DNA of 64,000 nt from Capronia americana (Eukaryota > Ascomycota > Eurotiomycetes > Chaetothyriales > Herpotrichiellaceae): contig JADWQD010000011.1 in NCBI GenBank assembly GCA_016110215.1, positions 1,622,210-1,686,209 on the forward strand, read 5' to 3'. Positions 1 to 10,843 of this stretch are shown here, piece by piece (within the stretch, counting starts at the first letter, position 1; the number at the start of each line of letters is the position of its first letter). The notes under the pieces were generated by a model. That model made no database searches and was not told the DNA's origin. It worked only from the letters and a program-made list of their open reading frames with translations. Made by a program: the position numbers and the translations under genes.

Positions 1-42
1 TAGACACAATTTGGCACCAGGAAATGTCTGCTTCAAAAAGAT

Positions 43-1347
43 TCACGAAGCAGTTGAGACTGGAGTATCTACAGAAAATTTGCCCTCATTAATCACAGAG
101 TCTGGCCAAGCAAGATATTGCGCCCACCCTCGTCCCAAAGGCGTCTTCAGCGAATCGATGAGACGTTGGCCAGCGTTTCCCACGACCCACGACCCTCGGC
201 GTCGGTGAAGGAGCACTGAGTAATACGCAAGTATCACGAGAGCTTCAGGTCTCCTTTTATCCAGTAACTCGGTATATTCCGTTGAGGCTGTGACAAGCCA
301 CGCGAACAGAGTGTTTGTAGTAGGCTTTGGCCCTCCTGGAAACGCGTTGTCGATATCGAAGCTCTGTTGAAGCTTGTCGACAGCCTCGGAGCAGGCATTG
401 ATGGAAGGGGGGCTCAAATCGGCGGATGCTATGAGTTGGCGTAGTGGCGAGCATTCGTCAAACGAGACTTTTGGCATTTTCGCCCGCTCTTCAGCCTCCA
501 TCATAATGCTACCTAGTTTTGATTGACTCAGTTCCTTTCCCCAGGTGTTGATCACCACATTGACGCCCTGGAGCAGCCTGAGGCAGCCCACCAATCCGTC
601 CATGAATGCGTTGAAGTCAGTCTTGAGTGATGCGAAGATGTCCCGAAACACATGGAGCGCAATGAGGTGCGAGGACAGCAGCACCACCACGCAGTTGGAT
701 GCATCGACCCTCGACAACATTCCAGTGAACCCTTCGACGGCTTTCGATTGCAATGACATGGCCATGCTGCCGTAATAATGTCGTCGCAGAGGTCGACAGA
801 GCCCTAAGTGGAGGGCAGAAAATGCTAGAATCTGGAACATGAGGAAAGGGTGTTCGAAACCAAGCTGAACGACGAGATCTCGGTAGATCTCCACTTGATC
901 CTCAGTCTTGACGAGAGTCTTGCAGGTCTCTGTGTAGAAGTGGCGGAACAATTCCAGATGATCCAGATTCACGGCTCCTTCGCTGGGCACGGGATCTGGA
1001 ATATCATTGGAGACTGGTGGGCTCTTGTCAGGTGTTGCATCAGCGGCAGTCGACGTCGCAGCTGTGCTCGGACCTAGAGGTTGAACGGGAGTGACTCCGG
1101 TGTTTGAATTGTTCCGGGTGGAAGACGCCCAGTTGCACTGTCGTTCTGAATTGGCACAATTCAGGCAGATCGGATGTGTCTCGTCACACTGTGCATATCA
1201 AGATTAGATGTTAAATCGTTGGCCGCAAGCAACCACAAGCCGAGATTGCCACGGGGTGGAGAAACGTACTTTGATGTGTCGGCGCTTGCATTCCAGGCAG
1301 CCTTTCCGCGATTTCCGGTGGTACCTGCGATTGCTAACAGAAGCCAT
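43..1347 (-). CDS. Zn2Cys6 fungal transcription factor (paralogue 1)
   Basis: Predicted nuclear regulator of about 407 aa. Exon 1 is 1347-1270 and exon 2 is 1188-43, with an 81-bp intron (gtacgt...cacag). Splicing joins CLECKRRHIK to CDETHPICLNC, giving the complete six-cysteine Zn2Cys6 cluster at about residues 14-44. The rest is an alpha-helical fungal transcription-factor domain containing ALHVFRDIF and LAYYSVLLHRRRGSW, resembling sterol-uptake-control (Upc2-like) regulators. The start was chosen because it lies just ahead of the basic RRYHRKSRKGC segment. It shares exon structure, length and many motifs with the regulator at 4529-5820. It is transcribed away from the FAD oxidase at 2091, so the 1348-2090 gap can serve as a divergent promoter. 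The family is clear; the target genes are inferred to be the neighbours. Confidence 0.88.
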
Positions 1348-2090
1348 GAAGAATGTCCAAGCCGTTAAACCAGCAAATGCGATAGGTCCCGTGGCAGAAT
1401 CAAATCGACATCCGGAATCGCGAATGTACCTGCTTGGTCTCCACAATGCCAGCTTTTTCCTGATGGCGAACACGGTTGACCCTTTTGTTGGTTACAGTTG
1501 TTCGATGCTTGACTAGGAGTTTCGCGTGTTGCGAAACGTATAAATGGGGTCGGGCTCGATACTATGGGATGGCGACGCAGTCGTCTATGCCTTCGCTTAG
1601 CGGGTTCAAATCCGAACACGAGTGCCAAGGTCGTATTCGTGTACGAGTCACGGCGGGTCTGCCGTGCTTGCTGCCAGCGTTGATCGGGTGGCTCCCTTAC
1701 GAAGACCCGAGGCAATTGAGAGCCGCGTTGCCTCCCACAAGGTAATACTTGGACCGACATAGAGATCGACAGCACCTCTTTCGAAAGACAATGTTGTCCG
1801 CCACCAGCATGTCTGCTCCTCAATTCCGGGCTTGTCGACTAGGCTACACGAACTTTTATGGAGACTGTTTTAGTCCACTTCTACGCTGGCAGATCTCGTT
1901 CCCAGGATATGGGCAAAATGATCTCGAGGGCCTTTACGCCACAGATATCTTGAAAGTCCGATGACTTCAAGATATATATTATCCAAAGATTATGTCCAGC
2001 TAGGGAACAGTGCTCTCTCACTGCAACTTGATTTCAAGAAGAGACGTTCTAGATTTCCCTCACATCTTTGATACTTCGCAATTGCAAGGC
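1348..2090. promoter_or_regulatory. Divergent promoter region between regulator and FAD oxidase
   Basis: This 743-bp gap separates two divergently transcribed genes. I see no convincing coding frame in it; the open frames lack fungal protein character. AT-rich stretches occur close to the FAD oxidase start (around 1965-1990). No specific operator could be assigned. Confidence 0.45.
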
Positions 2091-3783
2091 ATGATCCAAA
2101 TACTCTCCGCGGGGTTGATCGCGTTGACTACCGCCTGGTCCACTTCAGCACAGACATCAAATCCGTCTTCAGTCGCTTGTGCTGAGCTTGCGAGTTTGTA
2201 CTCTGAGTTCACAGTGTTCCCCAGTTCGACGAATGGTCCAAAAAATTACACGTTCCAAGTTACGAACTTCTGGGATAAACGATCTGATCTCGAGCCGACA
2301 TGCGTCTTCATCCCGTCCAATGCAGCCCAGGTGTCCTCCGGTGTCAAGATTTTCCATAAGCACGGTGCGCAGTTTGCTGTGCGTGGCGGCGGGCACATGA
2401 ATGTCGGTAGCATCCATTGTTGCCAGCCTGGACAGTGAGCTGACATATCCTGCAGTACCCGGGTTCCAACAACATCGACGACGGCGTTCTCATGGTTCTG
2501 GCAAATCTTACACATCGCAAAATTGCCGCCGATAAACTGACCATCGAGGTCGGTCCTGGCAATAGATGGGTTGACGTGTACGCCGAACTGGGTCCATACG
2601 GCCTGTACGCCATTGGCGGCCGATTGAAGACGATAGGGGTGCCGGGCCTGACCTTGATTGGAGGTTTCCATTATTTTAACAACAAATATGGCTGGGCCAT
2701 GGATAACGCCGTCAGCTATGACATTGTTCTAGGAAATGGTAGCCAGATCACAGCGAACAACACGTCCCACAGAGACCTCTTCTGGGCTCTGAAAGGAGGA
2801 GCCAACAACTTCGGGATCGTCACCAAATTCATCCTGAAAACTCATGCCATCCCGCAGATCACCACGACTGTGCAAAGCTTCAACGAAAGTGCAGTGCCCG
2901 CCTTTATCAAAGCTGTCTGCGATTTTACGAAAGTGGATGACCCTTCCATTGGAGCGGGGGCCGTCATATCCATCCAATACAATGCCACCACCAAGGCCGT
3001 TGCGCCATCGATATTGGGTGTACAAGAGGGCAACGAGTCGCCTCCGTCACGATTCGAAAACTTCACGGCCATTCCAGCAGTACAATCGGTCCAGAAAGTG
3101 ACAACTCCATTGAAGTGGGCGTCTACTCTGGAAACTCCCAATCAAATGTTTAGGTAAGTTCCTGCTGATGATACGCAGGCTTGATTCGTAGAATTTTGAC
3201 TGACAGGGCACTTTTCGCAGGGTACAATTTGGCCACCACACGGTGAAACCTGATCCGGATCAGATTTACCAACTATATCACATTTGGAAAGGCGCGGTAG
3301 ACCAAATTGCAGACGTTGAAGGACTGTATCCAACGTTTGTCTTGAATACCATGGCCAAGAGTGCCAACACGGTCGCGAAAACCAACGGGGTGGGGAATGT
3401 TTGGGGGCTGAACGATGATGAATCATGGATCTGTAAGTGCAGACTCTTCTCACCGTTCTTTCTTGCTGCAGCTCTTCCACCGAAAGTTGGGCATTACTGA
3501 TCCTCTATCAGTATTCCAGATCTCGACAGCCTGGAGCCGTCCCGAAGACGACCTCAGGATGACCGCATGGTCCAAATCCCTGATCGAGCACATGCACTCA
3601 TTGAATAAGGCAAAGGCATTGTCTTCAGAGTTCCTCTACATGGGAGATGCCGGGGAGTTTCAAGATCCGTTCGCAGGGTTTCCGGTCGAGAACGTGCAGA
3701 AAATGAAAGCGATCAGGTCAACATATGACACCGACAAAGTGTTTCAGCAGCTGAATTGGGGTGGATTCAAGATGGGGTTTTAG
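2091..3783 (+). CDS. Secreted FAD-linked oxidase (PCMH-type FAD-binding)
   Basis: About 497 aa from four exons: 2091-2402, 2456-3153, 3221-3432 and 3512-3783. All junctions are GT-AG and keep the frame; the first donor (gtcggt) is weak. The ATG at 2091 is preferred because it opens a signal peptide (MIQILSAGLIALTTAWSTSA). The PCMH FAD domain shows the AVRGGGHMN block, whose His normally carries covalent FAD, then GVPGLTLIGGFHYF, KYGWAMDN and a GGANNFGIVTKF block. The Cys used for bicovalent FAD in berberine-bridge enzymes is not seen. Members of this family oxidise alcohols, sugars or natural-product intermediates. Position between two paralogous Zn2Cys6 regulators suggests a small co-regulated unit. 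Substrate unknown. Confidence 0.85.
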
Positions 3784-4190
3784 ACATGTTCCGCTGCACC
3801 AAGGATAATCTTCTTTTTGTTCTCCGAGGAGCTTGATGCAGGATGGAAAACCTACCGAGCCCTGAGAGGATGTGAAGTTGAAAAGAGGATGCCGGTGATA
3901 GAAGCCTCACCTTCAGCTCGATCGTGTCAAGAAGAAACTAGCTTCGACAGCTTTTGATGGCTCACAAAGATTACAATGTTGCCATTTCAGCCTTGCTGTT
4001 TCCTTTTCCAAATAGGGTCCATCAAGATTGAGGGAAGCAGGCGCAGCACTTTTCAATTCTGAATAGGTGTGCCTGTGAATCCGGCATATCCCGGCGTCCT
4101 ACTACTCCTTTCCGATTGTGATGCAGAGAATCATCGTCTGTCAAAACCAGGCCCAAGCTTTCTCCAGTAACCAAGGTTCAAAAGCTGCCC

Positions 4191-4204
4191 TCCGGATGTC
4201 CGGA
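4191..4204. promoter_or_regulatory. Candidate Zn2Cys6 binding site (TCCGGATGTCCGGA)
   Basis: Two palindromic TCCGGA hexamers are separated by 2 bp. Zn2Cys6 dimers typically bind paired CGG/CCG triplets, so autoregulation by the downstream regulator or regulation by its paralogue is possible. This rests on the motif alone. Confidence 0.3.
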
Positions 4205-4280
4205 AATAGCGCCACCCGGTGCAACGTCACAGCCTCAGTGACTGATCGATAACGAATTACCAGCCACCTTTTACTTGGCC

Positions 4281-4320
4281 AAAGTTTTTTGCTTTCCAAC
4301 AAAGTTTTTTGCTTTCCACC
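4281..4320. repeat. 20-bp tandem duplication upstream of regulator 2
   Basis: A unit beginning AAAGTTTTTTGCTTTCC occurs twice back to back (4281-4300, 4301-4320), with one difference near the end. It lies about 210 bp before the regulator start. Confidence 0.8.
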
Positions 4321-4528
4321 CAATTGGATGGCTTCTCCAGAGCCAATCATATCGATCGGCTTATTTGGCTACTGCCTGATCTCAGAGCTTCCGGGGAAGT
4401 TATCGCGAGTCTCAAGAGTTTGGATTCTGCCTGCGGGCCAACGCTTTCGCCGCCTGAAGATATATTCTCGCAGTCAGTTCTCATGGGTCACGAGGCAAAG
4501 CGATCTGGCCTTATGAATTTTGAAGCGT

Positions 4529-5820
4529 ATGGCGCGGAGAGGTCACAAGAAGTCCCGTCAAGGCTGTCTTGAATGCAAGAAGAGGCACATCAGAGTAAGT
4601 AAGTGGTTCCTTGCGTGAAGCCAAGAAATCACCGGTTGAATGACCCTCACAACTAGTGCGATGAGACACATCCCAGCTGTCAAAGATGCATCACCTCCGG
4701 CCGCACTTGCATCTACGCAAGTACACTTCCGAGGTCTCCCTCGGGGGCAGCACTCTCGGCTGCTTCTCAGGTTCTGTCGTCTGCTGAGTCCTCTTCGTGC
4801 TACTCACAGCTCGGTCAGGGGCTCTCCCCCAATCCTCAGCGGCCACGTCCGTCACCTGATTCAGCCGACCTCTCCGCCGGCGCGCCGACTCGGGATATCA
4901 ACATGCAACACCTCCAGCTCCTATATCATTACGAGCACGAGACCTGCACGACAGTCGGCTGTGGCCCCCCCCAGATCGACCTTTACCGCCGCACAATCAT
5001 CAATCACGCCTTGAATCGGCCCTGTCTCATGCAAGCAATACTCGCATTGTCCGCTATACATCTTTCAATAAAGCAGTCACAACATTCTGCTTTCTATCGC
5101 AGCGCAAGCACGAGCCTGCAGTCCTCTGCGCTGGAGGGTTTCCGATCAATCTTTCCAAATGGTGTGGACCGCTCAAACGTACTAGACGTCCTTCTCTTCC
5201 AACACGTGATTGCGCTGCATGTTTTCTGTGACACCTTTAACACTCTTGGTGATGATTTCAATCAGTTTCTTGATCGCCTGCTCGGCTGCATACGGCTGCT
5301 GCGAGGGATGAGCTCAGTGGTTCAGACCTGGTGGGATTTTCTTGCGCAGTCGGAAATTGGCATCATTATCCAGACGTCTCACACTCACATAGAGGAGACA
5401 TCGCACAGCTCGCTAGGTGAATGCGACAAGCTCCGCGAACTCATCAGTGCCGCCGACCTCTCTCCTGGATCGATCGAGGTCTGTCAAATATCGTGTTCTC
5501 AGCTGCAAGCTCTTTTTGACGCCGAAAATGCCCTTGGAGAAGTCCCAATGGAGAGCACGAATATGCTCTTTGCCTGGCTGATCAATTTATCGTCCGAGTA
5601 TCTCGAGCTGCTGGAATTGCGAAGACCCGAAGCTCTGTTGTTGTTGGCCTACTATGCTGTCATTCTGCATCGCAGAAGGGCCAGTTGGGTCATTAGCGGC
5701 GCCGGCCGGAAACTGTTGAAGCATATCAATAAGTATCTAGGCAGCCGGTGGGAACAGTGGATGGTCTGGCCGATGAACTTTATGGACGCTCATGGCAGTG
5801 CGACGACGACTCCTGATTGA
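4529..5820 (+). CDS. Zn2Cys6 fungal transcription factor (paralogue 2)
   Basis: About 409 aa in two exons, 4529-4594 and 4657-5820, with a 62-bp intron (gtaagt...actag) at the same place in the zinc finger as in the regulator at 43-1347. Joining gives CLECKKRHIR-CDETHPSCQRC...C, a complete Zn2Cys6 cluster preceded by basic MARRGHKKSRQG. A Ser/Pro-rich linker leads to the regulatory domain with FQHVIALHVFCDTF and LAYYAVILHRRRASW, closely matching the paralogue. The two regulators probably arose by local duplication around the FAD oxidase. No disabling mutation is seen. Confidence 0.88.
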
Positions 5821-6421
5821 TCTATTTCATGACTGCCTTGTGCCGTTGTTGCGATAAAACTCAAAACAACTTGATCACGCAACTAAGGACACCCACAATT
5901 CTGCATGTTCTCACAATTGCCGTTGACGGGCTCATTACCCACGGCTGAGGACATCGCAGAAGTGAAATGAAGGGGAAAAGCGCCCCTCATTTGGCGGAAC
6001 AGCCTAAAAGCCAATGCGTCGATGCTTGGATTTATCGGGGTCATCGACTATGAACCATCGAATTGGACTTCGCGACTGAAATCCATACGTGGGAGGACCA
6101 GTTGCAAGCTCTTTGTGTGTCCTTTCACTGCTTCTCGGCTCTCAATGCTCTCTGTGTCGCAGCACTCGACCAACGACGAAGAGCATCGGCCTCTTGTCAG
6201 TCAACACAGCCTTTGGACCTACCGGATATCAGGCGCTTCCATCTCTGGGGCCAAGGGTGAAGGAATCTGTGCTCGGGTGCTTTTGGCTTTTCCGTTCACG
6301 TCACAGGAGCCTCTTACTCAAGGCATTCAGCAGAAGCCATGGAGGCAAAGTTATTGCAGGGCAGAAATCACACTCCCAACGCCTAGAACCTACACAATTG
6401 CCACACCAAGGATGATCAGAC
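5821..6421. other. Intergenic, no gene seen
   Basis: This 600-bp stretch lies between the ends of two convergent genes. Open frames of 65-142 codons exist on the plus strand but show no domain or splice-supported structure, so I treat them as chance. Confidence 0.5.
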
Positions 6422-7495
6422 TCAATTTGCTCCGTCCTGCCGATTCGTGATCACAATCCACAGAACTCGGTTCGCCACCTTCGTCTCCTTACGATCAACT
6501 TTTCCGAGTTTCTTTTCCTTCTTCGCGGGATCCTCCTCTTTGACCCATTTTGAGCGCGCCTTCATTATGTTCTTGCTCTCCCTCTCATTGAGCCATCGGA
6601 CCGCTTTTGACCCTACCCGGCCGACATCAAATCGACGTTTGGTCTCAGATTCTGTTCCCCGGCCGCCTCCTTCCGGCATCGTCAGGGGTGCAACAAAGCC
6701 CGACAGGGCATCCAGTCTGCGTTGATAAACCGGGTCCTTGTACCCACTGCAGCGGTCAGAGATTGTAGCATCCTCGTTGTTCTCGCCATTGGACGATTCA
6801 CGTGAGTCATCCAGGTCGTCGACGGCTTCATCGGGGACGAGAGGTGGCAAAACGAGCCGAAGCTTTGCTGCTATCTTGGGATCGCTTTCCGGAGCCGCTG
6901 TACCGCTTGCTGGTTGTGTATACTCGATGGCCTCGAGCATTTTCCCCGTAGGTACCACCTTCATCTCCAGACCTCTGGGTAGGAAGGAAGTAGCGTTTGC
7001 CTTTCGGACGTATTTTCTCACACGGTACCAAGATAGCCCGGCTGAGAGGCCTGCCGACAGGATCTGTAGGCCTCCTCCGACAACCTGGATGGGGAGTACA
7101 CCTTGTGCGCCCACCAGACACCCCCCAACCACGAAAGTCAATTGCAGAACGGGATTGGATACGAGAGCGGAGTTGACGTCGGCAACGAAGCGCTCGAACT
7201 CGGCTTGTGAGATCTTCTGGTGTTCTAACTGTTGGCTGTATGCCCAGGTGGGGAATGGTGAAAGCGACTTGATGTTGAAGAGATTACTGGTTTCTGCAAG
7301 GACCTCGTCAGCGCAAGCAACGGTGATGGGGAAACAAGGGCCTGTACGAGGTATGACAATGGGTTTGAGAAGGCCTGAGTACGTCGGCACCGGAGCATCT
7401 GAACTGGTCTCGAGATCTGGGTGTTTCATGGAATTTGTGACCGGTTCTGTCGCAGCGTCATTTGCCCTGCGACTTGAAAGCGTTGTGATGTCCAT
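6422..7495 (-). CDS. Conserved fungal protein of unknown function, membrane-associated
   Basis: A single-exon frame gives 357 aa from the ATG at 7495; the longer upstream frame is less likely coding. The N-terminus is polar. A central FPITVACADEVLAETSNLF segment precedes a Gly-rich hydrophobic stretch at about residues 135-175 (FVVGGCLVGAQGVLPIQVVG), which could form one or two membrane helices. The C-terminus is strongly basic (KEEDPAKKEKKLGKVDRK). The layout resembles fungal proteins without assigned function; I do not recognise a catalytic motif. No frameshift or stop is seen. Confidence 0.65.
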   Translation of the reverse strand: MDITTLSSRRANDAATEPVTNSMKHPDLETSSDAPVPTYSGLLKPIVIPRTGPCFPITVACADEVLAETSNLFNIKSLSPFPTWAYSQQLEHQKISQAEFERFVADVNSALVSNPVLQLTFVVGGCLVGAQGVLPIQVVGGGLQILSAGLSAGLSWYRVRKYVRKANATSFLPRGLEMKVVPTGKMLEAIEYTQPASGTAAPESDPKIAAKLRLVLPPLVPDEAVDDLDDSRESSNGENNEDATISDRCSGYKDPVYQRRLDALSGFVAPLTMPEGGGRGTESETKRRFDVGRVGSKAVRWLNERESKNIMKARSKWVKEEDPAKKEKKLGKVDRKETKVANRVLWIVITNRQDGAN

Positions 7496-8345
7496 GGTTT
7501 GGTTTGTACGGACGTTGCAAGATTTTCTCCAGGCTCGACCTTTTCCAGTATCGTGATGTGTCGTCTTATTTTGCGGTTGAAGAAAGTCGTTCCGTCCCTT
7601 CGTGTTATATATAAACATATGAGAGGGTGTGAGCTGTCCCAACAAGCGGCGAGTCGCGCAGTCATCTTGACTATAATGAGAGAGTTCCGTCGAACGGCCG
7701 CATTGCTGAACGATAGAACCCGCAGCGCACCGCAAAGGCTTGTCAGCGTCCCTTGTTCGAGGCTGGATTGAGGCTGAGAGGATAATAGAGTGAAACGGAC
7801 GAGCGAATCCGACATTGAGTACTGGTATCTGCCTTGAACTGCCCGGCACCTTTGAGGCATTGGCAGGGCATGAATCCGACGAATCCGACGAATCCGACGA
7901 ATACGCGCAGAATCCGGAGATGGCCCCTCACTCTCACACTTTATGAGGTATTGGCGCAATCCTAAGGCGGAGCCTCGTCTCCAAAACCCGCCACTCAAGT
8001 GCCCGCTCGAAACTTGAGATATTGTATCCGCGCAAATCGTTTAGCTGTGTACAGCGACAACAGGGAGATTACACCATTAAAAACTCCCCTAACGAGCGAT
8101 TGGACTTCAACGAGATTGAACCGTGGAATCCGTCCATCGGAGCCATCTATTGTTTTAGAATGGCGGTCGGTGTGCCCGTCCGGCGCTTACAATGATATTC
8201 TCCCGAGCTTTCGAGTGTGACGACTTATAAAAGGATGCTTTGCTGAAGTCACCCTGTTCATCTATCAATCAGTTTAGTTCAGAGATACCGGCACCAACTA
8301 ACTCCTCGGAAAGACCCAAGGCTCGGAAGTGAGAGATGCCTTAAG
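7496..8345. other. Intergenic with 9-bp minisatellite
   Basis: About 850 bp upstream of the unknown protein gene and downstream of the kinase gene. The only structure I see is the short repeat at 7872-7902. Confidence 0.45.
7872..7902. repeat. 9-bp tandem repeat, about 3.4 copies
   Basis: The unit GAATCCGAC is repeated three times exactly and then partially. It is non-coding in the preferred gene model. Confidence 0.85.
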
Positions 8346-9389
8346 TTATATGAAAATTTCGTGGTATATTGGCAGTAGCATTGCTGTCGCGAGGGGGAAA
8401 GGATCGAGGCATATCTCGATCAATTGGGGCCAATCGTCATCCCAGGAGAAGCTTGGGTTGCATAAAAAGTACTCGAAGTACCTGGGGTACCAACCGGCGT
8501 CCTCCCAGTCAACGATGGTTAGGTTGAAGTCAGCTTCGTCGCGTATGATCTTCTGCCCTGGTTTTTCCACGAGGATGTTTTTCCCCTGCACATCCCCATG
8601 GGTAAAGGTAGGTTGGTGTCCGTTGAGGGATGCAGGAACATGTTTTCGGAGCCAATCGACGCGAGACATATGTTGATAATTTTCTGCACGTATTTGACGG
8701 ACCTTTTCTGCTAGGCCAAGGCATAATTGCTCTTCAGTGTTAAAGGGGCCATTCACAATCTCCTGAGGTTCCGGAGTCCAGAAGAGAAAGCATGGAAGAG
8801 GTCCACGATCAACACTCTCATAAAATGGAGGCGAGGGTGGTGAGAGAGATCTCATCTCGTCAAGAATTGTCCTGAGCTTGTTCAGAATCAGCTGCCGCTC
8901 ACCATGCTGGAGATCTGGCCAGAGACAATCGAGCGTCTCCCCAGCGACGTATTGCATGACCAAATAAGCACTGCCCCATTCTTCGTACAAGGCGTACACC
9001 AACGGACTCGGAGTGGTGAGATTTTGATTGACGAAGATCATGTTCAGTCCTTCCTGGATACGGCGTCTTGTTTGTGAGCTTTGTTTGACGACATAATGAT
9101 CACCGACTCGAGCAACGTCGGAAGATCGGCCCGCAATCATAGACGTGGCATTTTCTATGTCGGTGGTGCTGGGGAGAGGAGCTGGCAGGAGGGAGGGATC
9201 GCAAAAATAAGGTAGGGATGGAGGTTTCCACATCGACCTTGCAGGGAAAGTTGTTTCAAGGGCGTCCTTGCAGGTGCACAAGATATAGTATTGGCCGATA
9301 AGTAGATGATTTAATGTATTTGCCTCCGTCGCAGGAAATTTGGCTTGCCTGGGAGAACGACCGGTGTCTGCTGGAGCATGGGCGAGCAT
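8346..9389 (-). CDS. APH-family phosphotransferase (fungal protein-kinase-like)
   Basis: A single-exon frame of 347 aa from the ATG at 9389. The kinase-fold signature is intact: THGDVQGKNILV is the Brenner catalytic loop (HGDxxxxN) and LTIVDWEDAGWYP supplies the metal-binding Asp. ARVGDHYVVKQS near residue 88 supplies the ATP-binding Lys, and SAYLVMQYVAGETLDCLW resembles the hinge. Fungal members of the aminoglycoside phosphotransferase family are numerous and their substrates mostly unknown, so drug resistance should not be inferred. It stands alone; the next recognisable gene is a related but broken APH gene at 10844. Confidence 0.82.
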   Translation of the reverse strand: MLAHAPADTGRSPRQAKFPATEANTLNHLLIGQYYILCTCKDALETTFPARSMWKPPSLPYFCDPSLLPAPLPSTTDIENATSMIAGRSSDVARVGDHYVVKQSSQTRRRIQEGLNMIFVNQNLTTPSPLVYALYEEWGSAYLVMQYVAGETLDCLWPDLQHGERQLILNKLRTILDEMRSLSPPSPPFYESVDRGPLPCFLFWTPEPQEIVNGPFNTEEQLCLGLAEKVRQIRAENYQHMSRVDWLRKHVPASLNGHQPTFTHGDVQGKNILVEKPGQKIIRDEADFNLTIVDWEDAGWYPRYFEYFLCNPSFSWDDDWPQLIEICLDPFPLATAMLLPIYHEIFI

Positions 9390-10843
9390 GGTCAAGAGTC
9401 TACGTCAGGAAGCTATTCCGATGATGTCCATTGTCGTGCCGTGGTAAGACTCAGCGGGCAAAGTTGGGGTTTCGAGGGCACGCGCTGGCTACGTTACTGC
9501 CCTTAAGTCATCGTTGCGGCCTCCCCGGATTTAGACAGACAGCCACTTGTAAGCCTCAACTTGACTGCGCCGACGGCGCGCCAGTGCGTTCATATCGACG
9601 TTACCGACAGAGAACCAGAGGGAGCGCGGCAGTACGAGTAGCCTGTTGGGCACGTCTTGAGTGAGATACTACAAGTTTTTCAGGACCATGTTTACCTCCT
9701 CCATGGGAAGTCGTTCCAGCGGAAGTTCACGCTCAACCGACATCTCGAGATTCATGTCTAGGCAGGTCGCTTTGCCAAACCCAACCCTTTCGGTGTCGAG
9801 TGACAGGCTGCACGACATGGCTGAAAGCCGAGGCGCACTACGAGAATCACTGCGCCACGGTGCATCACGTTTTCCATTGAGTCGTTGCATTCTTCGGCCT
9901 CATGCGACAATGGCATTCAGACGGTGTTGGAGGATGTTGTGACTCAAGGGGATGTAGCTTAGCAGCTGGCGCCATTACAAAGTACGGTCCTTCGGACCAC
10001 GGTGTCTCTTGTCAGCCTTGGATTTCGGTTTCATTCCCGTTGTCTTACAATATGAGGGCCTGTGGTTGTCGCGGCTGGAAAGGGTCAGTTCGGTTTGGGC
10101 TCCGACAACGCCTCCAAAATCTCCCTTCCCTGGTTCATGTCGGCTATGTGACATGGAGTCAGCCATTCCGTGCGGATTTTTTTCGATTAAGGTCTATCTA
10201 AACCTGTTCATAACCTCAACAACTTCTGCACTGTTGCGGAAGATCTCCAGGATTAATCTTAGCACATCAAACACTAATCCTATCGATTTTCAGATCACCC
10301 GAGTCAACGGACCGGTTCCGAGCCTACAGATTCAGACACTGTTCGCCTTCACCTGTTCCTCGAAGTCGTCAATGTCGAAGTTTTTTATGTTGTATCTGAC
10401 TTCTGATATCTTCTTATAGGTTCTGGAATGGCCCTTTTGTCTGCTGAATCAATTCGTCCTGTTCAGCCAACAACAACAGGGGCAGGTTTGGGCCCAACCG
10501 GATTCGGGTCACTAGCCAGCGCTCTCCGGGGCGATATATTCCAATCACCTTTTGCTGCCGCATGTTCCGACGGCACAGTGCTTTGGGGAGCGGTAGGTTG
10601 GCTGAACTAGTTTTGATCCACTTTAGTAAACTTGTCCATGCATGCCTGTGTCCTGGGCACTAACTGGCCTGAGCCGCCCTCTCTGGCCAGTCCTGCCATG
10701 GCCAAGTTCTCTCCATAAGCTTCCTTTCTTCCTCGCCGTCGGCAAGCAGGAGATAGTTTTTCTTTTGAACTCGGTTGACTTTTTAGAGAGTCTCAAAGTC
10801 ATCGGGATCGACTCTCCCATCCGTGGGTAAGATTCCCGCCTCC
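9390..10843. other. Intergenic, no gene seen
   Basis: In this 1.45 kb I found only short overlapping frames (up to 136 codons) without recognisable motifs, and no convincing RNA gene. Confidence 0.5.

Larger units (their letters stand above)
3784..4528. promoter_or_regulatory. Upstream region of second regulator
   Basis: This 745-bp gap has no gene I can support. It contains the TCCGGA double site at 4191-4204 and the 20-bp tandem duplication at 4281-4320, both within about 340 bp of the regulator start at 4529. Confidence 0.4.

Noticed and set aside
1365..1823. 152-codon minus-strand open frame upstream of regulator 1
   Set aside because: It overlaps the promoter and first-exon region in another frame and has Arg/Ser/Gln-rich composition without a domain; likely chance.
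6022..6450. 142-codon plus-strand open frame
   Set aside because: Three frames are open together in this stretch and none has protein-family character; I treat it as non-coding.
8346..9389. Antibiotic-resistance kinase
   Set aside because: The APH motifs are present, but fungal APH-family proteins are widespread and mostly not drug-modifying enzymes; nothing supports resistance.
9948..9962. tRNA-Ala-like 5' end (GGGGATGTAGCTTAG)
   Set aside because: The first 15 bases resemble a tRNA acceptor and D-arm start, but the following bases do not form anticodon or T arms and no closing acceptor strand is present.
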